A DNA stretch of 10,655 nucleotides, taken from the NCBI RefSeq assembly GCF_020216685.1, contig NZ_JAIWNS010000034.1, forward strand, positions 1 through 10,655, in the 5' to 3' direction. Below, in pieces: positions 4,511-10,655 of this stretch (within the stretch, counting starts at the first letter, position 1; the number at the start of each line of letters is the position of its first letter). The translations under genes and the position numbers were made by a program. This DNA is from Methanospirillum hungatei (GTDB lineage Archaea; Halobacteriota; Methanomicrobia; Methanomicrobiales; Methanospirillaceae). The notes under the pieces were generated by a model. That model was not told where the DNA came from and ran no database searches. It was given only the letters and a program-made list of their open reading frames with translations.

Positions 4511-6607
4511 ATGCCACAACTTGAACTCATTGAAGCAATTGAGAAACGCCTCTGGAAATCGGCAGATAATCTTCGTGCAAACTCCAACTTTGCCAGTAAT
4601 GAGTACTTCCTTCCCGTAATGGGACTGATCTTCCTTCGTCATGCGTATAGCCGGTATCTTATGGTGAAGGATGAGATTGAGAAGACCCTTCCAAAGCGAG
4701 GCGGAAAAACCCGTGCTCTCACGAAGGAGGATTTCTCCCAGAAGAGTGCCATATATCTCCGTCCTGAAGCCCAGTATGATTACCTGGTATCTCTTCCGGA
4801 TAGCAGTGACCGTGCGGGTGCAATCATCGCGGCGATGGAGTCGATAGAGGAGGATTATGATCTTGAGGGTGTTCTGCCAAAGGAAGAATACCGTGCTCTT
4901 GAGAATGATGTCCTAAAACAGATACTTCAGATCTTAAACCCGGACGAACTAAAGCAGGCATCCGGGGATGTATTCGGCAGGATATATGAGTACTTCCTTA
5001 CCCAGTTTGCTGACCTCAAAGCCCACGATAACGGAGAGTTTTTCACCCCGGTATCTCTGGTATCACTCATTGCGAATGTCATAGAACCGAAGGAAGGTAT
5101 TGTTCTTGATCCGGCCTGTGGTTCAGGTGGTATGTTTGTCCAGAGTGCTCATTTTGTAGAACGGATGAATCAGAGTCCGACTGAACATCTTACCTTTAAA
5201 GGGATGGAGAAGAATGCCACCACCATCCGGCTTGCAAAAATGAACCTGACCGTGCATGGTCTGGAAGGGGATATCATGAAGGCAATCACCTATTATCAGG
5301 ATCCTCATGAACTCTTTCAGAAAGCGGATTATGTGATGGCAAATCCTCCGTTCAATGTTGACGAAGTGGATGCTGACAAGGTAAAGAACGACCCCCGCCT
5401 TCCGTTTGGTCTTCCCGGAGTGAATAATCAGGATAAGGTCTCGAACGGGAACTATCTCTGGATCAGTTACTTTTACAGTTACCTGAATGAGAAGGGCCGG
5501 GCCGGGTTTGTAATGTCTTCCCAGGCATCAAGTGCCGGACGGGACGAGGCAAAAGTCAGGCAGAAACTTGTGGAGACCGGAGCGGTTGAAATCATGGTCT
5601 CTATCCGGTCAAACTTCTTTTACACCCGGACGGTTCCGTGTGAACTCTGGTTTTTAAACAAGGCCAAGCCAGAAAAGATGAAGGATTTTGTCCTGATGAT
5701 CGATGCCCGGAATATCTTCCGGAAGGTAACACGGAAGATCTATGATTTCAGTCCTGAACAGGAACAGAATATTCTTGCGATTGTATGGCTGTACCGAGGT
5801 GAGATAGTGCGATACCTGCAGCTGGTATCCCGGTACTGTGAGACGATGCTGAAAGAGGCGGAGTCGTCGGTCAATTCAGGAGATGAAAACCTTCTCTATC
5901 AGTTCTGCCAGAAGATGACCTTGTTTTTGGACTCCGCCCGGCCCTATATCATCAGACTTTCTGGGGATCATGCAGCGAAAGAGATCTTCTCCGAGCTTGA
6001 AGGAGAGAACGCCCAGCTATCTAAAGAGATTACCGGATTTGCGAAGGCTACATCTCATGAACTGAAACTCTGGGAGAAGCAGGATACCTCAAACGGAGGA
6101 CTTCAAAAAGCAGTTGACCGGCTCTCTTCTCTTTCCAACGCGAGTCATGCACTGGTGACCCAGGTAGATCTGATATCGAAACTTGCAAACCGGCTTATTG
6201 AGACGTGTGAGAAGGATGGTCAGGCAAAGGAGTCTAATCTCTGGTCAGGTCGGGATTTAAACCGTATTCTCAAAGATGCTGAAGGTATCAGGGAGGATCT
6301 GGTTTTCGATCTCAAACAGGTCAGATACTTTTGGAAACAGGCTCACTGGCTGGTTGAGCGGTTCCCGGACGGGACATACCGGGATGTGGAGGGCCTGGTA
6401 AAATGCGTCTCCCGGTCAGAGATTAAAGCAAATGACTGGAGCCTTACTCCGGGGAGGTATGTGGGTGTTGCTCCGGAAGAGGTGGATGAGGAGTTTGACT
6501 TTGAAGAGGCTCTCCGGGATATTCATATCGAACTGGAGGGCCTGAATGCAGAGGCAGCAGAGCTTGCCAGGATAATTCAGAAAAATTTTAAGGAACTTGG
6601 GATATGA
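4511..6607 (+). CDS. hsdM: Type I restriction-modification methyltransferase subunit HsdM
   Basis: A 698-residue N6-adenine methyltransferase subunit. With HsdS it methylates the recognition site and, with HsdR added, marks self DNA. The N-terminal helical domain (residues 5-165, LIEAIEKRLWKSADNLRAN) is the HsdM_N type, and SGDVFGRIYEYFL (151-163) with GEFFTP (175-180) is family-typical. The S-adenosylmethionine motif DPACGSGGMF is at 200-209 and the catalytic NPPF at 278-281. The C-terminal HsdS-contact tail is recognisable (VKCVSRSEIKANDWSLTPGRYVGV, 630-653). Between the LYRGE segment (427-431) and that tail lie about 180 mainly helical, charged residues that the ~500-residue HsdM proteins lack. 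ATG 4511 has AGGGGAT about 14 bases ahead, a weak ribosome site; TTTAAA at 4474-4479 could be its TATA box. The stop overlaps the next start (ATGA). Confidence 0.95.
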   Translation: MPQLELIEAIEKRLWKSADNLRANSNFASNEYFLPVMGLIFLRHAYSRYLMVKDEIEKTLPKRGGKTRALTKEDFSQKSAIYLRPEAQYDYLVSLPDSSDRAGAIIAAMESIEEDYDLEGVLPKEEYRALENDVLKQILQILNPDELKQASGDVFGRIYEYFLTQFADLKAHDNGEFFTPVSLVSLIANVIEPKEGIVLDPACGSGGMFVQSAHFVERMNQSPTEHLTFKGMEKNATTIRLAKMNLTVHGLEGDIMKAITYYQDPHELFQKADYVMANPPFNVDEVDADKVKNDPRLPFGLPGVNNQDKVSNGNYLWISYFYSYLNEKGRAGFVMSSQASSAGRDEAKVRQKLVETGAVEIMVSIRSNFFYTRTVPCELWFLNKAKPEKMKDFVLMIDARNIFRKVTRKIYDFSPEQEQNILAIVWLYRGEIVRYLQLVSRYCETMLKEAESSVNSGDENLLYQFCQKMTLFLDSARPYIIRLSGDHAAKEIFSELEGENAQLSKEITGFAKATSHELKLWEKQDTSNGGLQKAVDRLSSLSNASHALVTQVDLISKLANRLIETCEKDGQAKESNLWSGRDLNRILKDAEGIREDLVFDLKQVRYFWKQAHWLVERFPDGTYRDVEGLVKCVSRSEIKANDWSLTPGRYVGVAPEEVDEEFDFEEALRDIHIELEGLNAEAAELARIIQKNFKELGI

Positions 6608-7101
6608 CCGTGGTTCTGACCGACGAAGAGATAAAATCTCTTATCTGGGAAGAGAAAAGAATCCCACCGGACTTTTTCCAGACTATTCATCTTGTCAGAA
6701 AGGGCGGCCACAGGGAAGGGAAAAAGGATCTCTTCGGGAGTCAGGGCAACCATTTTCGCGTGATTGTTCGTCAGGGGTGCTTTAATCAGCTTGACTTTTC
6801 CATTGGTCTTTTATATTTTCCAAAAAATTCTAACAAAGCGTTTATCCTGAAGAGATATAATGGAAAGAGTCATCAGCATACAAATAAGATTGAAAAAGAA
6901 ACATTCTATGATTTCCACATTCACACCGCCTCTGAACGATACCAGGAAGATGGGATAGACTGTGAAGATGGATATGCAATCGTCTCCGACCGATATTGTG
7001 AGATTACCGGAGCAATGCGATGCATGGAAGAGGATTGTGGATTTGTTATACAGACAGATAATGTAACTCTTGATGTATTCGGGGTGAATAATGACGAGTG
7101 A
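6604..7101 (+). CDS. Uncharacterised 165-residue protein in the type I RM operon
   Basis: I cannot name this protein with confidence. It starts at an ATGA overlapping the hsdM stop, with AGGA (6591-6594) nine bases ahead, so it is translationally coupled. The N-terminus (LTDEEIKSLIWEEKRIPPDF) is helical. The middle is beta-rich with basic residues (HFRVIVRQG, LDFSIGLLYFPK, AFILKRYNG). A histidine cluster follows: SHQHTN (89-94) and FYDFHIHTASERYQ (101-114) with His105 and His107, then a Cys- and acid-rich segment (Cys120, Cys132, Cys140, Cys145). The H-x-H and nearby Cys residues could bind metal. The pattern recalls small DUF6978-like proteins, from memory only. There is no signal peptide or membrane segment, so it is cytoplasmic. 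Its position inside the hsd operon points to a role linked to restriction, such as regulation or an accessory effector. Confidence 0.75.
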   Translation: MTVVLTDEEIKSLIWEEKRIPPDFFQTIHLVRKGGHREGKKDLFGSQGNHFRVIVRQGCFNQLDFSIGLLYFPKNSNKAFILKRYNGKSHQHTNKIEKETFYDFHIHTASERYQEDGIDCEDGYAIVSDRYCEITGAMRCMEEDCGFVIQTDNVTLDVFGVNNDE

Positions 7102-7861
7102 TGTAATTCTCCAGTCTTTCAGGCAGACCGTCTGCCATGATCTGACTCTTGTACCTGAAGGGATTGAGCGGTACCGGATTTTTTCTCCGTTTATGTTCCA
7201 TGATGGGGATCACCTTGGCCTTGTTTTGAAACGGGAAGAATCCGGATGGGTTTTGAGTGATGAAGGTCACACGATGATGCATCTGTCATACCGGATGGAG
7301 TATAAGGATCTGACGCAGGGAAAAAGAGGGGAGATAATCGATAAGATTCTGGCAAAACATGGTATTCGTGACCGTGATGGAGAGTTTATCTGCCCGGTTC
7401 CTGATGAGCAGTATGGAGATGCCTTATTTCAGATGGTGCAGGGACTGTTGCGAGTGAGTGATATATCATTCTTATCACGGGAACATGTCAGATCTACCTT
7501 CCGTGAAGATGTTTCAGCATATATTAATGCATTACCCGGCCTCTCCGGACAGGTAACCTGGGAATGGCATGATCCGGTTCATGATCCGGAAGGGAAGTAC
7601 CCTGCCGATGGGTATCTTTCGGGGTTAGATGAGCCTACCGTCCTGTTCCTGCTTCAGAATGATGACCGGGTCAGGGATGCAACCATAAACCTTCTTCAGT
7701 ATGAAAAGTGGGGAATAACGGTTCATTCAGTTGCGATTTTTGAGAACCAGGAAGAGATTAACCGGAAAGCATTGGCAAAGCTTTCAGATGTCTGTGATAA
7801 GATGTTCTCAAACTTTACCGGAAACAAGGACAGGATTCGTCAGTACCTGGTACATGCATAG
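7091..7861 (+). CDS. DUF1828-like protein in the type I RM operon
   Basis: A 256-residue soluble protein. Residues about 28-66 (RIFSPFMFHDGDHLGLVLKR then SGWVLSDEGHTMMHL) fit the DUF1828 pattern: a start like TPF-x-x-x-x-D, a beta strand, then LSDDG-T-x-x-x-L. The second half, from about residue 140, is a separate alpha/beta domain (YPADGYLSGLDEPTVLFLLQ ... WGITVHSVAIFENQEEI), in the place where DUF1829 commonly follows. No enzymatic role is established for these families as far as I know. The gene overlaps the previous one by 11 bp and has GGGGTGA (7081-7087) three bases before ATG 7091, the strongest ribosome site in the operon, suggesting a well-made product. It ends in TAG. Co-transcription with hsdM and hsdS suggests a function tied to the restriction system; which one is unknown. 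Confidence 0.78.
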   Translation: MTSDVILQSFRQTVCHDLTLVPEGIERYRIFSPFMFHDGDHLGLVLKREESGWVLSDEGHTMMHLSYRMEYKDLTQGKRGEIIDKILAKHGIRDRDGEFICPVPDEQYGDALFQMVQGLLRVSDISFLSREHVRSTFREDVSAYINALPGLSGQVTWEWHDPVHDPEGKYPADGYLSGLDEPTVLFLLQNDDRVRDATINLLQYEKWGITVHSVAIFENQEEINRKALAKLSDVCDKMFSNFTGNKDRIRQYLVHA

Positions 7862-7863
7862 GA

Positions 7864-8100
7864 ATGAATGGTATGGGTTCTCTGATAGGAATGTCCAGTA
7901 ATACTTTTTTTGGTAAAGGTTTATCAAGATCTGACTTATTTGGGTTGGTTTATAAAAAATGTTTAGATGAGCTCATTGTGGATTCAGTGATTCCACTTTT
8001 TCCATTTGAAGGAGAGAAACTTTCCCGGAAAATCCTTAAGTTAACAAAGAAAGAGCAGATGCAGTGGTTTATTGAAGGGTGGATCCGGGTAGGGGTGTGA
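7864..8100 (+). CDS. Small orphan protein before hsdS
   Basis: A 78-residue product starting at ATG 7864, two bases after the DUF1828-like gene. ATG 7873 is an alternative, about ten bases after AGGA (7860-7863). The sequence (SNTFFGKGLSRSDLFGLVYK, KKEQMQWFIEGWIRVGV) is mixed helix with a basic C-terminal third and an aromatic, Trp-containing end. It shows no motif I recognise, no signal peptide and no Cys pair. Codons are AT-rich like the first recognition domain of hsdS next to it, and it ends one base before the hsdS start. Tight spacing in the operon supports expression. It could be a regulator or a small partner of the neighbouring protein; this is unsupported. Confidence 0.6.
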   Translation: MNGMGSLIGMSSNTFFGKGLSRSDLFGLVYKKCLDELIVDSVIPLFPFEGEKLSRKILKLTKKEQMQWFIEGWIRVGV

Positions 8101-8101
8101 A

Positions 8102-9334
8102 TTGAGTTGGAGTACAGTTACTATCGGTGATTTAGTCGAAAATGATTTAATAGAACTTCAAACTGGACCCTTTGGTACACAATTAAAGGCATCGGATTAT
8201 ACTTCAGATGGAACACCTGTCATTAATGTTCGTAATATTGGGTATCGAGTGCTAAATCCTGAAAAGTTAGAATATATACCGGAAAATGTTTTGAATCGTC
8301 TTTCTCGGCATATTTTAATTCCAGGAGATATCGTATTTGGTAGAAAAGGGGCTGTTGATAGACACTTACTTGTTACAAGTCTTCAAAATGAATGGTTACA
8401 AGGATCTGATTGTATTCGGATGAGAATTTTTTCCGACAAAATTAATCCTGATTTTCTCTCTTATTCGTTTTTATTGGATTCCCATAAAAATTGGATGTTA
8501 ACTCAGTGTGGTAATAAAGCGACGATGGCATCATTAAATCAGGACGTAATAAAAAGAATCCGATTAAATCTACCCGATATTGTCACACAACGAGCAGTTG
8601 TTGATATTCTCTCAAAATACGACGACCTCATCGAAAACAACCGCCGCCGTATCCAGCTCCTCGAAGAAGCCGCCCGCCTCCTCTACCAGGAATGGTTCGT
8701 CAGACTCCGGTTTCCCGGACATGAACATACGAAGATAGTGGATGGGGTGCCGGAAGGGTGGATACAAGGAGTAATTTCTGATTTTTATGATACAACTTCA
8801 GGGGGAACACCAAGTAGAAAAAACCCGGAATATTATACTGGTGATATCAACTGGGTAAAGACACAAGAATTAGTTGGAGGGTTTATTTTTGAGACATCAG
8901 AAAAGATTACTCAAATTGCAATTAGTCAATCTGCAGCTAAGGTTTTACCAAAAAGAACTTTACTTGTTGCTATGTACGGGGCAACGATTGGGGAAATCGG
9001 GATATTGGCAGAATCGTCAGCATGTAATCAGGCATGCTGTGCAATAATTCCTAAAAAAGATTTGTCTAATGAGATATTTGCTTATTTTTTCTTTAAAGAC
9101 AATAAAATGCGACTTAAATCATTAAGTCAGGGAGCAGCACAAAATAATATAAATCAACAAGTAATTCGTGAATATCCTATGATTTTACCCTCAAAAAATG
9201 TAATGTTTCAATTTTTAACTTATGTAAATCCAATAATGAATGCTGTGAAAAACCTCTCGTTAACAAATTCAAACCTAATTAAAGCTCGTGACCTCCTCCT
9301 CCCCCGCCTCATGAACGGAGTGATACCGGTATGA
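8102..9334 (+). CDS. hsdS: Type I RM specificity subunit HsdS
   Basis: A 410-residue DNA-recognition subunit that sets the bipartite target of the HsdM/HsdR complex. It starts with TTG at 8102 (MSWSTVTIGDLV); an upstream in-frame TAG at 8090 excludes earlier starts, and AGGGGTG (8091-8097) lies four bases ahead. Target recognition domain 1 is about residues 1-160 (GPFGTQLKASDY, GDIVFGRKGAVDR). A central helical spacer is residues 167-220 (VDILSKYDDLIENNRRRIQL...EWFVRLRFPGHE), then domain 2 about 220-370 (TTSGGTPSRKNPEYYTGDIN, LLVAMYGATIGEIGI) and a second helix (ARDLLLPRLMNGVI). The order is the usual HsdS pseudo-dimer. The two recognition domains use AT-rich codons while the spacer and the last 15 codons are GC-rich. 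It overlaps hsdR by four bases (ATGA). Confidence 0.95.
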   Translation: MSWSTVTIGDLVENDLIELQTGPFGTQLKASDYTSDGTPVINVRNIGYRVLNPEKLEYIPENVLNRLSRHILIPGDIVFGRKGAVDRHLLVTSLQNEWLQGSDCIRMRIFSDKINPDFLSYSFLLDSHKNWMLTQCGNKATMASLNQDVIKRIRLNLPDIVTQRAVVDILSKYDDLIENNRRRIQLLEEAARLLYQEWFVRLRFPGHEHTKIVDGVPEGWIQGVISDFYDTTSGGTPSRKNPEYYTGDINWVKTQELVGGFIFETSEKITQIAISQSAAKVLPKRTLLVAMYGATIGEIGILAESSACNQACCAIIPKKDLSNEIFAYFFFKDNKMRLKSLSQGAAQNNINQQVIREYPMILPSKNVMFQFLTYVNPIMNAVKNLSLTNSNLIKARDLLLPRLMNGVIPV

Positions 9335-10655
9335 CCCCCTACACCGAAGATCTCCTCGTCCAGCAGACCACCGCCGATTACCTTACCAATAACCTCGGGT
9401 GGGACTCTGTTTATGCCTATAACGACGAGATCCTTGGTGTAGACGGAACTCTTGGCAGGAGATCCGAAAAAGAGATCATTCTGACCCGGTACCTGAATCA
9501 GGCGCTCCGGAAGTTAAACCCGGACCTCCCTGACGAAGCATACGAGAGTGGAATCAGGCAGATATCAGAGGTCAGCTCAGCCCAGACCCTCCTTGCAACC
9601 AACCAGGAGAAGTATGATCTTCTCAAAAACGGGGTGAAGGTCAGGTACCGGAACGAGAAGAATAAAGAGAAACAGACCATCCTGAAGATATTCGACTTCG
9701 ACATACCGGAGAACAACCACTTCCTCTGTGTCCGGGAAATTTGGGTAAAAGGGGATATCTACCGCAAGCGTCCGGATATCATGGGATTTGTGAATGGAAT
9801 CCCGCTCCTTTTCATCGAGTGCAAGAACATGCACCGGGACCTTGAGGTTGCCTACCGAAGAAATTTCGCCGACTACAAAGACACTGTTCCCCATATCTTT
9901 TACTACAACGCCATCATCATGCTGGCAAACGGGGATAAAGCAAAGATAGGGTCGCTCACCAGCAAGTATGAACATTTCCACGAGTGGAAACGACTGAATG
10001 AACAGGACCCCGGAGTTGTTGACATGGAGACTCTGCTCAAGGGAGTCTGTGACAAGAAGAACTTCATGGATCTCTTCGAGAACTTCATCCTCTTTGACGA
10101 CTCACTCGGTCCCACCGTGAAGATCCTTGGCAAGAATCACCAGTTCCTCGGCGTCAACCAGGCCATTGAAGCAGTCAAGGAACGAAAGCAGCGGGAAGGA
10201 AAACTCGGGGTCTTCTGGCACACCCAGGGCTCAGGAAAGAGTTACTCGATGGTCTTCTTCACCCGGAAGATACATCGGAAACTTGGGGGGAACTTCACCT
10301 TCCTCATCTGCACCGACCGGGACGACCTTGACGGACAGATCTACAAGACCTTTGCCGGGTGCAGACTCGTCAACCATGACAAGGATCCCTGCCGGGCATC
10401 AGACGGGAAACACCTGGCACAGCTCCTCACCGAGCACAAATCCCATATCTTCACGCTGATCCAGAAGTTTAACCAGGACGTGGACCCTGACGTCGGATAC
10501 ACCAGCCGGGATGATATCATCGTCATCACCGACGAGGCACACCGGACCCAGTACGGAACCCTTGCACTCAACATGAGAAATGCTCTTCCCAATGCCAGTT
10601 TCATCGGATTTACCGGAACTCCGCTCTTTAAAGATGACGAGATCACAAAACGGGT
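9331..10655 (+). CDS. hsdR: Type I RM restriction/translocase subunit HsdR (3' end beyond window)
   Basis: About 441 codons of HsdR, the ATP-driven motor that moves DNA and cuts unmethylated DNA. It is not closed in the window; full proteins are about 1000 residues. The nuclease domain has the PD-(D/E)xK core: Pro148-Asp149, Glu163 and Lys165 (GIPLLFIECKN), very near the D151, E165 and K167 reported for EcoR124I. The position where EcoR124-type proteins have Q-x-x-x-Y reads Asn178...Tyr182 (NFADY). The motor shows Walker A HTQGSGKS (297-304), Walker B DEAH (401-404) and FTGTP (427-431). It begins at ATGA 9331 overlapping the hsdS stop, so the two are coupled. Its codons are GC-rich compared with hsdS recognition domains. 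It belongs to a different HsdR branch from the relic at 4233. Confidence 0.93.
   Translation, partial: MTPYTEDLLVQQTTADYLTNNLGWDSVYAYNDEILGVDGTLGRRSEKEIILTRYLNQALRKLNPDLPDEAYESGIRQISEVSSAQTLLATNQEKYDLLKNGVKVRYRNEKNKEKQTILKIFDFDIPENNHFLCVREIWVKGDIYRKRPDIMGFVNGIPLLFIECKNMHRDLEVAYRRNFADYKDTVPHIFYYNAIIMLANGDKAKIGSLTSKYEHFHEWKRLNEQDPGVVDMETLLKGVCDKKNFMDLFENFILFDDSLGPTVKILGKNHQFLGVNQAIEAVKERKQREGKLGVFWHTQGSGKSYSMVFFTRKIHRKLGGNFTFLICTDRDDLDGQIYKTFAGCRLVNHDKDPCRASDGKHLAQLLTEHKSHIFTLIQKFNQDVDPDVGYTSRDDIIVITDEAHRTQYGTLALNMRNALPNASFIGFTGTPLFKDDEITKR

Noticed and set aside
4072..4642. Three minus-strand frames of 60-93 codons
   Set aside because: They overlap the HsdR relic and the start of hsdM, lack ribosome sites and do not look like real proteins.
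10127..10646. Frames of about 100 codons within hsdR on both strands
   Set aside because: They are Ser/Thr/Arg-rich shadows of the GC-rich hsdR frame, which has all motor motifs.

Overview
The window looks like chromosome of a methanogenic archaeon, most likely Methanomicrobiales (Methanospirillum-like). This is inferred from archaeal TATA boxes (TTTATATA), short or absent leaders, GGGGTGA/AGGA-type ribosome sites, a secreted beta-helix protein rich in N-glycosylation sequons, and a moderate-GC core beside AT-rich accessory DNA. No rRNA or tRNA gene is visible, so the assignment is tentative.

Left part (1-3469) is accessory DNA. A secreted acidic protein with a DxDGNG metal-binding-like motif runs off the left edge on the minus strand. 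Divergent to it is a second small secreted-protein gene interrupted by an in-frame TAG. Next is a toxin-antitoxin relic: an intact VapB-type antitoxin overlapping a VapC/PIN toxin that has lost its conserved Glu to a TAG and is cut short. A minus-strand 459-residue secreted beta-helix surface protein follows.

The long intergenic region (3470-4232) has no convincing gene but is dense in inverted repeats. It holds a nested ~90-bp palindromic element, an adjacent terminator-like hairpin, three tandem 9-bp units, and a perfect TATA box followed by a perfect 10-bp inverted repeat. It ends in the N-terminal relic of a second type I restriction subunit, frameshifted just before its catalytic E-x-K motif.

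Right part (4511-10655) is one compact type I restriction-modification operon: hsdM, three small accessory genes (an uncharacterised 165-residue protein with an H-x-H motif, a 256-residue DUF1828-like protein and a 78-residue orphan), hsdS, and hsdR running off the right edge. ATGA or longer overlaps join hsdM to the 165-residue gene, that gene to the 256-residue gene, and hsdS to hsdR; the other junctions have 1-2 bp gaps. HsdM and HsdS form the methyltransferase, HsdS reads the target, and HsdR adds the nuclease and translocase. The accessory trio between hsdM and hsdS has no known role and is the best candidate here for an undescribed function. HsdS is a base-composition mosaic (AT-rich recognition domains, GC-rich conserved spacer), which suggests exchange of recognition domains.
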